A DNA stretch of 64,000 bases from Hepsetus odoe (GCA_017165825.1 CM029385.1:3658398-3722397); one strand, 5' to 3'; counted from the first letter of the stretch, positions 45,893 to 60,684 are shown. Numbers and translations: made by a program. Notes: generated by a model from the letters alone, not told the origin.

Positions 45893-48800
45893 AGAATCAG
45901 CCAAAAATATTAGTCTTAGACCTGAAAGTCATTCCTTATTTCGATTGCTATACTCCATAGACCAGCAAGCAGCCATGATGAGACTTTTCAGCTGAGTGGC
46001 CAGATGGGGTTCCTTTGGTTCCTTTGGCTGCAGTCTGGGATTATATTAGCCATGTGTGCTGAATGAGCACCAGCATCCCAACTTTAATAGATTCCTCCTC
46101 TTCCTTTTCTTAAGTATGGCTGTCACTATTGATCATACTCATAACAGAGGGATCTACTGACCTTCAGACCATGAATTTGGTCACTAGAGGTTTTGAAAAA
46201 CAGCAGCCCATGGAGAGCTTTTCAAAAACAATAATTTATTCATTTATTTCGGGCAGCGGTGACCTAGTGGTAATGGAGTTGGCCCCGGATTGAAAGATTG
46301 TGGGTTCAATTCTCTCACCAGTAGGTTGCCCTGATGGACCCTTGAGCAAGGTACCGTCCCCATTACCGCTCCCCGGGCACTTTCAATATCTGCCCCCTGC
46401 TGCACGTGTGTATGGGTGAAACGTAGAGGTTGAATTTCATTCTATTGTGCTATGCTGCGTTTCACATTGACAAGGGTAGTCACTTTCACTTTTTTCCACT
46501 TGTTCTGACCGATATTCTATAATGACAGCATCAGCATCGGTTCTATTTTAGGTGGACATTTACAGCATTTAGCAGATGCTCTTATCCAGAGAGACTTACA
46601 ATTCCTGATTAGAGGGACAGTCTCCCTGGAGCAACTTGGGATTAAGGGTCTGTAGGCGAGTATACTAGACCACCATCATCCTGCTCTAGTTGACCTGCCA
46701 GCAATATCAGAGCTTTGGACGTTCTGACGTTGATGAAACAGGCAGTTAAAACATTAATTGTCTTGCAAAATGCACTTTTGAAATGAAACACAGGCAATAT
46801 CAACAAAGACTTGTGAAAACAAAAGGGATTTTGCTGTCTGAACAGCATGAAAGAAGCCATTTTATGTTTATGTATGACCCTGATGATCTGTTATAGAATG
46901 TGTAATAAAGCAGCAAAGAGGGTTATTGTATGGCTCCTCTCGTTCCTCCAGTCTGACAGCGTCAGCTATAAATCACTTGTAAATGTAAAGGCATATTGTA
47001 TACAGGGATTTAGTTCTAAATGGACATTTAGGTGAGGAGAAGCGCTGGTGTTATAAATGAGTTAACATTACAGGAGGTTTCGCCAGCTACGGTGCTAAAA
47101 TAAGGATGCAGTTCTCACCTATTTTCACAAAATATATGATACACTTCAACAACTTTTCTGCAAGACAAGAATTTCAGAAACCTTGAACGATGATTTGTTT
47201 TTCTGAATGTCTCTGGACGCAAACAGGAACATAGATAATATCTGACCCACCAAGGCCATGATCAACTTAAATAGTGCCTGCGAAATCGTTCGGCTGGAAG
47301 TATATAGTGGCGTTCTCTAGAGCTGAGCATTTTTACCGGAAAATATAAACAAATGAAGGGTGGCTCAAGACGTTTGCACAGTAGGGTATTTATCTACACT
47401 TGTCTTGGCCAGACCGTGTATATCAGCGAGATTAATCAGAATAAAAGGTTTCACTCTGCGAGGGAGCATAAAGCCTGCACTGTGAAGCAATGGAAAAACG
47501 TCATGTGGTCCGATGAGTTCAGATTTACCCTCTTCCAGAGTGAAGGGCGCACAAGAAGGAGAAGAGAGACGGATGAAGTAATGCAACCATTATGTCTAGG
47601 GTCGCCCTTAACCCTTTAGACCTTAGTCATTTTTGGGACGTGCTGGAGAAGACTTAGAAAAATCAAAGTACAAAAATTTAAGATGAAGAAGTTAAAAGTG
47701 TGAGACTTCTTTTTGGCCACATGGCACAGCCACAACATTTTGTCATGAACCCAAGTCACAATATAAACATAAATGAGATCCATCCTACGTCTAATGCTTC
47801 TCTAATGGAGACCAAATGGCTTTGTTTGTGCTTTTAAATGTCTTTTGGAAATAGATGGGCGAATCCAAAAAATTTGTGGAAATTAGCTTCTTATGCCCAT
47901 TTTCATCAACTTCACAGTTCCTTTGAAGGTTTTTTTCTTTTCTTAGCTTTTGTTATTCCAGCTCCTGATCTTGGACGAGGTGAGGTCTCTCAGCAGTACC
48001 TGAGAGTGGGCTTCAGATATTCTCTCGGCCGGCCACTCGCTGTCTCGTTCCTGTTCTCGATCCCTGCTCCTCTCGCGGTCTCTGCTGCGCGTCCGGTGCC
48101 TGGTGCTGCCCTGGTGACCGAAAGACCTCGACGACTTCTGCATCACCACCTGGTCTGGACCTTCATTCAGGACCTGACCGATGCAACAACACAGATGTTC
48201 GTTAAAAAAACCAAGACCAGGCACCCAGATGTTACCAGGTGAGTGGAAACGGAGTGAAAATCTTTGTCAACCCCGTTTTTGATTTCAAAAATCTAATTCT
48301 AGTTTCCAGTTGTTTGCTGTCGGGTGGTGGTTAAACTGAACAGATTTGTGACGTGGGCAATTTGTCTGCTGACCCAATCCCAGCTTAGCCTATTGGAGTG
48401 GTTTCCAGCCCTGAAGCTCTCCTTCATGCAACAAATGACCAAATCATTTGTGGGAAGTGGGATGTCAATTTATAAGTTATAAGTCTCTCGAGCACAAATC
48501 CACTTATACAGGCTTTAGTTTCAGGTGACGAGAGAAAACCAAAGCAAATCCCTCCCAGAGTTACACATGCAGGGGCATCCATCACACATGATGCTACTCA
48601 ATCTGGAACGAACACCATAATCATCATCATCATCATCATCATCACCACCATAATTACCATTACAAGAACCCTGTGAAACACCAGACCTACGAGGTCTCAC
48701 CACGGTTCAGCTATATTCCCCTGATCATGTTTTGTTGATTTTCTAGAACTTTTTATCATTTTGGGGGAAAAGCTTAACAAACATGCAATAACTTTTCCAC

Positions 48801-51800
48801 GGGCCATTTTGCACATTTTTTCCCACTAAATTCAGCAAATGAACCAACAGAAACATGTAGTTTGATGAAATGAAGAGTAATACTGAATATACTGAACCGT
48901 ATATCGTACGTATTTCAGTTTCTTCTGCAAGCGTTCAGACCGAAGGCTACGTGCTTATATGGAGCAAATACATTGATAATTATGGATCATCTGTATCTAT
49001 ACACATATCTGATGAGCATAAATGAGCCTTAATGTGGGCCAGTCTTTAACCAGTTTTTGAAAAAACTTGAGGGACATCACTGTCACAGTATGTAGCAGTA
49101 CACTGATATTACGGTCCAAGCCTGTGGGACAACCTCGTGGATCTGGTGAACGCCGATTTCACCTTAGAGAATTAAACGTTGATTATTCATGTGAGTGGCA
49201 TGCAATGGCACGGGTTTAGTCGGAGGCATGTTAGACGGTATATTAATGGGCGTTTATACCATAGGTGTTGCCACTAGGGGGAGTACTCTCTCAGAGGAGT
49301 TACGTTTAAAGCTAGTCTTTGTGTTAAACAGAGGAAAAAGAAATTTCTTGATCACGGGACCTCTGCTTTCTCCAGCATCCACCTGCAATACAAGAGGCAC
49401 AAAACTGACACAGGACACACACTTCTACACAAGCATGCACAGACAAACATACATGTGTGCACAAAAACATGCTCTGCCACTGAAAAAGTCAAATCACTAT
49501 AAGAACTTTGCTGCGCACGCAGCATTGTGCAACGTCAGAGGTAATTTGTTTTCCTCTGTCCTGTCCCATCAGCAAAATTCTCACTTGAAAAAAGACTAAG
49601 ATATTTAACTGAACTTCGGAGATGTTCTACTCTTTGTAAACACTTCCAAAGTTCACTCTTTGACATTGCGGTCTTTTGTGCATCGTGTCCATATATCCAA
49701 TAATCTCCTTTGAGATCAGAGACTGCACTTGATTTGCTCCTTCCTATCTAACTGTCTAACTTTTTTTTAAACTGCTGTTTAGCTGATGATAGTATTGGTG
49801 GGGTAAAAAAAAGGGTAGATTTTTAAAAATGTTATTATGAATATTGCATGTACACAATACACAGTTTAAACATTTAACACAACAACACCTGGTAATAAAA
49901 ACTACACTTTACTAAAACACAAAGTTGATGAACGCCCACATTACACACCCAAACAGACAGTGGACAGAAAAGTAACTGTGCAGTGAGGTGATGCCTACTG
50001 TTTGAGATTTCTTCTTCTTCTTCTTTATTGCTCTGAAGAAGCCTTGCTTCTCCTTCTCTTTGGCTGGCTCTGGCGGACTCAAATCCAGCGCCTCGGGCCC
50101 CGTCCTAATAATACATGAAATTCCTGTGTGGGTCACTGGTCCTTAGAAAGAAACCCCCTGGAGGGCTCTGTTTAAGAGTTTAATGAACATATTCTCTTCC
50201 CCAGTATCCACATTCCCTGCTAGTTTGCTAGAGATTAAAGAAATTTCAGGCACCCGGTTTATTTTATAAATCTTTGGGGTAATAATACAGCACCACATCG
50301 AACCATATAAACAATTAGCTTATAATTAAGCCTCCCAGAGTAACCAATGAGAGAAGCCTGTAACTCCTTATTAAAGAGATTTCATTTTAATTTTAATGTT
50401 TAATGCTTAATCTTAACCTTACGTGGTTACCACGTTCAGCCTTTTTCCCGGCTTCGTCCAGCAAGAACTCTAGTAACAGGAAAAACGGAGGGGAAGGTAT
50501 GAGGTTTGGACAGCTTGAGGTGTCTTTGAGTTATTAATGCTCACCAGAGTTCATAAGTGGGCTGGCGTTTGGAGTGGCTGCTGCTCTCCATGTTCATCCC
50601 TGAGCTCATGCTCTGCCCGCTGCCCTCGTGAAAAGCGTTATCAGGTCTAGGAGAGGGAACTATGGCAAGACGCATGCAAACACACACACATGCATAAAAT
50701 AAACAGCCGTCGAATGTGTGTTTGGATTGTGTGTGTTCTGGCCCACTCTAACCTCTGTAGAAGCTGCCCACCCGGCGAGGCATGGACTCGGTGTAGATCA
50801 TGCGGTTCTCCTTGGATGATCCGCCTTCTTCCGGATGCTGTTCATGATATATAGCCTGCAACACACCCCAACAACACTGTTTACTCACACACGTGTGTAT
50901 TGCGAGCAGGAGCATCTAAACGTGGATTCAACTTGGATAAATCATCATACTGCAGAAATAAACAGTTACTGAGTCTCTAGTAAAAACCAACCCTTGTGGC
51001 CTAGTGGTTAGGGACTAGGCCCTAGGATCAGAAGGTTGTGGGTTCGAGTCCCACACCAAAAGTTCACCAAGAGTTACCCTTGAGCAAGGTGCAGTCCCCA
51101 TCAATGCTCCCTGGGCACTTTAAATAGCTGCACAGTGTTTACAGGGGGAAGCAGAGGTTGAACTTCGCTGTGCTGTGTTTCACGATGACAAAAATAGTCA
51201 CTTTCACTTTTTCTTCATAATGTTTCGAGACCACCTTATTTATGCAGACTTTCGATTTCTGCCCGTTTGCATTAATCATTTGTCAACACAAAAGTGCATA
51301 TTCCTGTCAACTTTGTTGAGACAGCAAAAGTCTTGATTCAAACACCAGCCAAAAACATATTCAGCACAAATGTGTGGAAGTCTGAGGCCAAAAAATGGAC
51401 CAGAATGCCCTAAAGACCCCAGTCAAAACTATTCATCCATCCGCTAAAAACGTAAACAGCTACGATTCTGTCCACCTGCCAAAGCACTCCCCCCCCCCCC
51501 CCATCCAATCAAATCAAAACCTGTCCAAATCTGTGGGAAACAGACCAATCATGGCAACCCTGTGCCCAATCGAGGTGGATTCTAAGCTACTTTTTTAACA
51601 CTATGTCAACTTTATGTTGTGTATTCTACGAGAAAAGAAGGCAGGATAACTGAAACAGAATCAAGTTGCAGCAATGCAGGATGAACATGAATAAAGGATA
51701 CTGGGATATGTTTCATGACAGAGAGGGGAAGAGTGTTTTTTATCGATTATTGGACTGATAAGGAATGAATGGCACACAGCTAAAGGTCTCATCAGAGGTG

Positions 51801-54800
51801 GAACATGCAAACCTGGGTGTTGCAGCAGGTGCACACCTCGTACAAGGACTCGGTCATGACCAAGATGTAAGAAATCAATACCTTAATCAATCGGTTGAAC
51901 CAAAAATGCTAACGTGTCCGACACCAAACAAAAGACAATGAGCAACAATGCCTGATCGCATGTGCATGGCGCACCCTTCAAAGCTGTATTAGACACAAAA
52001 ATGATCCAAACATAGACCCATGTCTGGTGTCCATATAGTGCTTTGGTTTTGTAAACATGCCTTAAACAATAGTTTAACTATTACATTTCAAGGCTCAAAC
52101 CAATTGTTATTGCCGTCCTTGAGGCATCATTTCCATAATTTTTTCACATTTTTTATCCAACATATGTCATAAGTTTAGAAGCCACATAAGCAAGTTTGTT
52201 TTAGTTGACTTCACAATCAGTGTGATGTGTGGAACACAAATTGTGTCAGTAAAATAATTTCTTTAAATATATTGACTGTGTGAGCTTAGAACATGGAGAA
52301 CTCACCCTGATCTCCTCAGGTGCCTCTTCTCGAGCAGCGGAGCTGCCGCCTACATGCCTGGGCAGTGTTCGGTGCTGCAGCTGTGGCGAGAGCATCTGGA
52401 GGCTGCTGGCACGTGTGGGTATTCCTTGTCCCACAGCCAGGCCGCCCGAGTCTCCTCCGTGGGGCCGCCCTCGTTCGCGCCGCACGTACATGGAGTGCCT
52501 GTGAGGGCGCTGCTGGGAGGAGAAAGGGCTGGTGTAGCCCAGGCCGTAGGGGAAATCATGGGCGGCAGAGAGCCCCCCTCCACCTCCTCCCCCTCCCCCT
52601 CCAGGGTCTAAGGGGTCAATGCCTTTGGCCTCATCTTGCTGCTGGCCTTTATGGCGTGAGGAGGAGCGGCGGAGTGATGTGTCCGGCTTAGTCCTGCCGC
52701 CAGACGAGGGGCTGTGGCGCAGGTTGGGGCTGCCTGGCGCTGGAAGGTTCAGGTTGACATTCAGGTCCAGGCAGCTGGAGGGGAAGTAGCGGGATGAGGG
52801 CAGGGGCGGCTCGTCTTGGAGCAGGCGTGGGTCGCTCAGATTGCTGACGGATTTGGCGTCGCTTAGCGTCCCGTGGCTTTTAGACAGGCTCAGGAATGAC
52901 GATGAGCCCTTCCCGCCTGAGGACTCACCGTAACCATGGCGATTATGCTTTTCCCGCTCTCCCTGCAGTGTGTTAGTCTTTCCCTCAACGAAGGAGTGGC
53001 GGTTCTGGGAGTGACGCGAGGCATTGGATTTGAGGTATTTGGCACCGGGGCCATCAGAGGGCTTGCCGAAGTCGAAATCTGCTGCTTTGGCTTTGGCCTT
53101 CTTGGGGCTGAGGCCGGCGTGTGGCAGGTTGGACAGATCTTTTCCACATGATGCTGAGCGGTTGAGGGGCTGAGGGGTCTGGTAAGTCTTAGGGTGGAGT
53201 GTGGGGCTTAAGCTGCTGGAGGCAGGACCGGCACCATTTAGAAAGGCCTCGGCGCTCGGTGGCAGCAGGTCGTCATGACTATGACGTGGCAGGCTCGAAC
53301 AGTCCCGGCTGTTGGAGCGATGGTGCCCTGAGCTCTTACCACCGTGACTCCTAGTGAAAAGCAAGCGACCGAAAAAGAGACCCTTTTTCAAGTTACATTA
53401 ACACGTTACATTACGTTACAAGTTTCCTCTTTGATTATTTAAAAATTCACTCAAGATTCACGTTTATTTGAACTGTTGCCACGTGTTGAACATGCAAAAA
53501 TTTAATTAGGATTCAGGTCATTTCATCAAACTCTTAAATCAAATGAGCTCATTAAGTGTTTAAGTATGCTAATTTGTTGCTTGGCACATTGGAGCTCTTA
53601 CCACAAACACTCTTCAATTAGGCTTTAAATAATTCATCTTGTTCAATAATGCTAGATCAGCTGGAACAGTTGGTGAAAATGAAAACATTAATCAGAATGG
53701 GGGAGCACGTTGCCTTGGAAGCTTGAAGAAGAAACAGTCGGGGAACATGACCAAAACCTGCAAAATCAAAAACCCATTGGTCACTATGAGCTCCACCCTG
53801 GGAGAACCTTCCAGAAGATTTACAGAATAATTAGTGCCACACTCCACCAATTAGGTTTTTATAGCAGAAAGTCTGCTCGGAGCAGCACGACTCTTAGATG
53901 ATGAGAAGCAAAATCCTTTGGTCGGCTGAAATGAAGAACATAGCGGTGGCAGCATCATGCTCTGGGAATGTTTTTTGTGACAGAAGACTAGAAGACTAGA
54001 AGATTAATCAGGATAAAAGGAAAGATGAAGCCATAAAAATAGAGAGTGAACAAAATCTTGAATGCAATCCGTTTGCAGATTGCTCTGGAGCTCAGTCTGC
54101 AACTGGGATATGACTAGAAGTACAACACCAAGAAAACAGGAGTTGGTTCTGGAAATATGATAGACCTGGACTGGCCCGGTCAGTGTCCAGAGCTGAACAT
54201 ACTAGAGGATCTCGGAGGAGAGCTGAAAAAGGCTGTGCACTAATGCAACCTATTCCAAAAGAAGCTTAAACCATCATTCCCAGGAACACTTGAGCCTCCA
54301 AAAATGCTAGAATATTTTGTGTAGAGAAAAATCGATCTGAAGATGATGTAATATGAACCGTGAATGGCTTCAAATGCCTGGAAACTTTATTTGCAATGCA
54401 TATGCACAGCTTTGAGCTATGTCAGTGCATCACTGCTAATCTTGTACCATTATACCACCGTATATAAATCAATGTGCAAAAAGAGGAAAAACTGCAAGCC
54501 AGATGAATCAAACCTTTCTGGCATCAGTTCATCTGTTTGTCCAACAGCTCAAGCAGACATTATTTGGACAGATAATTGGACACCCCTTGCAGAGTGTGTC
54601 AAATGAGCTCTGAAGATTCATCAGCCAAAGTCAAAACGAGCTCCAATCATGCAGGGCATGTCTGACATTGGAGTAGGGATCATTCAGTACTAGTGCATGT
54701 GGAAAAATATTATACACATCTGGCGCCGAGTTGGATGAATCTTCCTAACCTGCTGAGGGCGGCATTGTCGTGGTGGGGTTTTCTCTTGGAGGAGCGGATG

Positions 54801-57800
54801 GGGGTGGGGGTGGGTGGCCCGGGGCGGTCGGTGTGGCACTGCGTCTGGAAGGCGGGGTGGTTCAGACTCTGTTCCGTCAGGAAACGCTCATTTGGGTTCA
54901 AAAGCAGCAGGTTCTGTAACAACAGGTACAAGTGCACTCAGTAACCTGAGCAGAGAGGAAAGAGCATCCTTCAGCCCAGCTGGATAGTTTTAACAGCCTC
55001 GCTAAAAACCCTCGAGGCTGTACACGACAGATCAATTTACATAAAGAAAGTCATTTCCTTAAGAGGTACTGTGCATTGTGTGAATCACAGATCTTGACAA
55101 TAACTCAAGATGCACAGTCTTGCTTCATGCTCCATCACAGTAATGTCATTTTCTGAAGGGCCAGTTCAAACAAAAGTGCTCACATTTCTAATAATGAACT
55201 GAAAAATGACCAGCTAGCCATCTTGTTACAGTGTGAACCTCAAGTCCTGAGTCTCAGCTTGGTCAGAGTCACGTCTTCCTGAGTCTCAGTTCAGTTTTGA
55301 GAACCAAGAGCAAGGTGCCTTAGGTGCACGTCTAGCCTTGAGTCTCTGAGGCAAGGTACGAGCCTGAGTCAAATTTCAAGCTTCTAAGGTGCATCCATCC
55401 ATCCATCCATCGACCCATTCTGCCGCTTGTCCCAAACAGGGCACCTCAGGGCAACCTATTGGGAAGGGGTTCGAACCCCCGATCCTCCAATCACGTGGCC
55501 AACGCCCTAACCACTAGGCCACTACTGCCCGCTTCTAAGGTGCAGTGTAAGTCAAAAGTCCAGTTTCTGAGGTGCAAGTCTGGGTCAAGTCTTGAGTCCG
55601 GGATTAATGCAGAGGAAGCATTTCTTTGTAGTTCACCGTGACAATGACATCTAACCACTTTCACTTCAATTTCACTTTTAAATCCACACACTTTTTAGTC
55701 GACCGACTCACTGTTGCTGGCACTCCTTCAGACCCGCCTGTTTGTGGTTTCCTACTGGGGTTCTAACGTCCTTGGAGCTGTTCAAGGTTAATTATGTCGT
55801 AACGTGACAGCAGCTCATCCGAATGCATGCAAATAGGAGAAATTGAGATACGAATACAATTAGCATATGATCAGCATTTTAATGGTATCTCGTCCTCAGC
55901 TAAATAAGAGATGTTAATATGAATCACCCTAATTATCATTAATATGGAACAGCTTTACCGGGCGCTCAGTGAATCGCGACCCACCTAAAGCAGCCTTAGG
56001 CTGTGCTATATTCTCTCTCTTCCTTTTTCTCTCACTCAGTCTCAGAAGGAAAGATCAAGAGTCAGAAACTTTACTGTCATCCCACCATTAGAAGAGTGTA
56101 TAGTGGCAGAAAGGAAACACCTCCAGGTCTGCAGGGCCTGTGTTTATATTACAACACAGTGCAAGTGAACAATACAGGCAGAACACAGCACTGTACACGG
56201 TATAAGGCCAGATAAGCAATCTATATGTATATATTATCTATATCAATAAAAAGATATAGATAAAGATGAAAAGAGATGGTCTTTTTTTGGAACAGCATCC
56301 TGTACAGAGCTAAGATTCCACTAACACATAAAATCATCCGATGAAAGAACCCTTCAGAAACACAAGGCCCACTTATGATTAAAGCCCACTGTGCACCCTG
56401 AAGGCGCATTTAAGGAGAATGAAGCCGTGTTGATCATTATTTCAGCTTAGTGTTAGAATGAGCGCACTAAGAAAGCGGACCCCAACCTTTCTAGCACTGT
56501 GCACTGGTTTTTTACGAACCAATATAGAAACAGCTAAAAACAAAGTGCATAAAAATGTTTGTTTTTTGCTTTTTTTTGCGAGCTTGTGGGCTTAATTTTT
56601 GATGTACCGTGTCACGAGAAGATCGTTTTTCTATATAAAAAGGCCTTTTGGACTCTGATAATCAATTTTTTAATCAATATTTCTGTGCGGCCCAGCACCA
56701 AATGACCCACGGGCCAGTACTGGTCTGTGGCCCGGTGGTTGGGGACCACTGATCTAAGATAATTAAAGGCAGGATAGGGTTACTCAGAGACTATGCTAGC
56801 TAATGTTTAAGGCGGGCAGCGGTGGCCTAGTGGTTCGGGTGTTCAAGTTCCCACCGCTCCTCCCTGCGATGGGCTGGCGACCTGTCCAGGGTGCATCCCC
56901 CGTCCTCGCCCTGTGTGCGCTGGGTTGGACACCGGCACTCCCCCGCGACCCAGTTTGGGACAAGCGGCAGAAAATGGATGGATGGAAATTCTCAAGGCAG
57001 AGCTGCTCGTTGCCAAGAGAAGTATTTTGAGGGAAAATGGAAATCATCTTCCTCCTCCTTCCATAAATGGTTGGCAGACATGATTTCAGTGATACACTTG
57101 GAAAAACTACAATTTTTGAGAACTCTCACTCTTTCACTCATTTTCTTAGCTAATTAGGGTCGCGGGGGTGCTGGAGCCTTTCCCTGCTCTGACAGCCCGA
57201 AAAAAGTGAGGAAACACCCTGGACAGGTCACTAGTCCACCACAGGGCAGAAACACAGATAAACACACTCACACACTCACACCTGCCGGCAATTTATCATC
57301 TCCAGTCCACCTGATGTGCATGTCGTTGGACGGTAGGAGGAAACCAGAGCTCCTGGAGCAAACCCACGCAGAGATCATGTAAACTCCACATGGAAAAGAC
57401 CCGGACCGTCCCACCTGGGAATCAAACACCAGACCTTCTTGCTGTGAGGCGGCAGCGCTGCCCACTGTGCCACCATGCCGCCCATTCTTGAGATCTAATT
57501 GGGTTAAAAATTCTCGGCCATCTGGAACCTGTTCCTCGCCCTATTGAACCCTACTGAAGTCAAGGGAAGATAACTTCCCTAATTCTCTACACTAGTTACC
57601 ATAGTAACTACCCTAGCTAACCTCCTATCGTTCTCACCTAGGACTTAATGTATGGCAACTTGAAGCGCCCTGTGTCGATGGCACCCCTCTAAGATCCAAA
57701 GCAGACGTGACTACAGCACATCATCTATTAGTAAAGAGAGAAAGAGAGGGAGGAGGACAGTGGGAAGGCAAAGGGTTCAGAAAAGGTGCGTTTAAAGAGA

Positions 57801-60651
57801 TGAGAGAACAAACCTCAGCTGCCTTTTGGGGAAAATTCAATGAATCTCTCTTAATCTAATGACTATAATATGGATGTACAACTTTTTAGCTTTTCTCTAA
57901 AAAGTACTTCCTTTTTCTGATTTTGCTTTTGTGCTTTTTTTTTCCCGCTGCTGTTCTAAATTTATAAAAACTAAAATAAAATATAACTTTACACTCCCTA
58001 GTTATTAATGATACCTAAAAGCCTAATTCCTAATAGCCCTCTATTGATGTATAACTGAAAGATGTAAAAGACTCACATGGTGACTCGAATGGGACCTTTG
58101 TTTTAATAACATTGTTGAACATTTGCAGTATGAAAATGTAAAGTTATAAAGGTTAAAAATACTTTTTAAATCTTTAGATCTTTAAAATTCAGATGTATCC
58201 TTACTTTGGTCAATTATATTAATATTCCAAGAAGATATGAATACCTGTTTAGGATGTAGGTGAGGGGATGAGGTGCCACATCTAGTCTTACGAAGAGCCC
58301 CAGGAATGTTAGGACTGGCTCTGATTAGAACCGATTTTCTATCTACTGGTTACAATTTCAATATCCCCTTACATCCCCTTTGTTCGTTTCTGTATCGGTC
58401 CTCTCTCAAACTCCTGAACACAAGGCTGTGAGATTTTTTGACCATGCCTCACGCTCTGACTTTAAAGCACGACAGTTTGTATTCAGGCGACATTTAACCT
58501 TTGGTGATGACCTTTCGGCAAAAGCCTTTAAGACTCAAAGCAGACGTGACTACAGCACATCATCTAGGAGAAAAGAGAGGGAGGAAGGGGAGGAGGGAAA
58601 GGGAAGATAAAGGGTACAGAAAAGGTGCGTTTACAGAGATGAGAGAACGGCTCAGCTGCCTTTTGGGGAAAATGAACACAGTTTCCTTGTAATCTAATGA
58701 TGCTGATCAGCCATAACAAGGACAAAAGAACGGTGCACAGCTAAAAAACGCTGCAGCAGCAAACTGAAACCTGACTTTTGTCATGTGATTTGTCCATTTT
58801 TTAGATAAATGTAGTCTATTAGTAGCAGAACAGTAATCTGGGTGTAATGGGTCTCGAAGACACGATGTAGTCCAATCACAGACCACCTTTAGAGAGGATC
58901 ACGTTGGATTTATTGTGATGTGAAGTGAAAGTGAAGTCAAAGTGACAACTTGTCATTGTGAAACACAGCAAAGCACACACTGAAATACAGCCCACAAACA
59001 GGTGCAGCAGGGGGCAGCTATTAAAAGCACCCGGGGAGCATTGATGAGGACGGTACCTTGCTCAAGGGTACCTCAGGGTAACCTGCTGATCTGGGATTCA
59101 AACCCACAACCGTCCTCTTTTTTTAGGAAAAAGAAAGCACAGAAATCTCGACAGCTTGACAGTGTCCAGAGGCAGGTAAACAAGCCTTTTTGAGAAACGT
59201 GAGATGAAGTAATTTCTGATTTGAGTAAGTCAGAGTCATTCCTTCTTACTAATGACATTTTGAATGAAAAGAAAACTGAGGCCTGTTTTCCATTCACCAC
59301 CTTACGAGCAATGGAGAAGTTAGATTTTTTCCTTCCTGCTTTCATTAACCTGTCTGAACTTCTACACCCTCCACGCAAGCAGAGCATCCCAAACAGGAAG
59401 TGTTTTAGAGATTAGACAAGAAGGTGCGCAGACTACAGCATAATACCAGAATAAAAACTCTAAAAGTGTTAACTCTTCAATTTTGGATTGTTCTTTAATA
59501 AAATACTAGTTAAATATTTGGTGCTGCGTATCTGTTTAGCTGACTTCAGGCTTAAAACGATGATCCAATCAGAGCGCCGCCGACAGCGAACGAATGTACT
59601 TTAACGAATTCTATATTTATAGTGAAAAATAACTGACTTGACTGCTTGTCCGGTTTGTAGAGCTTGCTTGCTGTATCACAGCAGAGCAAACGCGGTATGT
59701 GTGAATGACTAATGTGTGTGAGCTGAAACAAACATGCTGCTGAGTCAGTCCTGGCCCACAGATGTAGTGTGCGCTGAATTGTATGAAACAGAATTGAAGA
59801 AATATAGACTTACAGAAGAAAACATGAGACACTAAATGTTCCTCTTTCAGCTATTTGAGGCAGCCGTGGTCCGGTGCTTAGGAACCGTGGGACCAGAAGG
59901 TTGCTCTGAGGTACTCTTGAGCAAGGTGTCGTCCCCATCACTGCTCCCCGGGCCCTGGATATATCTGCCCACTGCTGCACGCGGGTGAAAAGCAGATGCG
60001 TTTCATTGTGGTTCACCTGTGCTGTGCTGTGCTGTGCGCGCGCGAGGGTGGTCGCTTTCACTTTCACTTTCACTTAACTCATCATATAGGTGATGTTTTT
60101 CCTTGACAGCTCGTGCACTCTATCGCAACAGTGCTCCAGATTTTTCATTATAAATAGAGATTCAATCTTTCATAAAGATCAGTGTTGAAAGAGAGCATCA
60201 CATTGATTCGTCAATGGTTTCGTTGTATTTTTGCCGCTTCCCAATCCCCGAAAGGTTGAAAGAATAATGAAATGAGCCAAGGCTGTGATGTCACGTGGCC
60301 GAGTGTAAGGGACCGTTGCTCCGTCGCTGTTAGAGATGGCGAGGAGCTGCAGGAGGACGTGTGTGGAGCTTTTAGTATAAAACCGATGTGATAGTGAGAT
60401 CATGTTCCCAACGCAGCCAAACCTGAAAAACTTTTCCATTAGTGCAGACCGGCTTGTGACAACTGGCTTCTTCTTCTAGCTTTTCCTCCAACTGAGCAGG
60501 ACTCCATGATCTCATTCTCACATCAAACTGCTCAGTGGTGAAATAAATCACGATTGCACTCTTTTAGATAATCTGGCTTTGCTGCAACCTGTTTTGCACT
60601 AATCTGCTTGAACCTGTTTTAGTTGGGATTAACCTGGACGCGATTTACTGG

Positions 60652-60684
<33 letters not shown>

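Larger units (their letters stand above)
45892..47999. other. cdkl5 last intron
   Basis: 2.16 kb between coding exons. It contains a SINE (46251-46492), a V-SINE fragment (46555-46675) and a Tc1 fragment (47440-47600). No other coding sequence. Confidence 0.7.

Noticed and set aside
45839..45904. N-terminal extension of the last cdkl5 exon frame (MADSAL plus Ser-Leu repeats)
   Set aside because: This is the intronic (CT)n tract. Human CDKL5 homology starts at QPLKSL, right after a CAG acceptor.
50410..50475. Possible extra cdkl5 exon (minus strand, between acceptor-like CTAGAG and donor-like GTAACC)
   Set aside because: The reading frame from the preceding exon gives a peptide unlike CDKL5, whereas direct splicing from 50545 to 50104 restores the human order.
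52320..52691. 123-codon plus-strand frame opposite the large cdkl5 exon
   Set aside because: Shadow frame on the complement of a GC-rich conserved coding exon.
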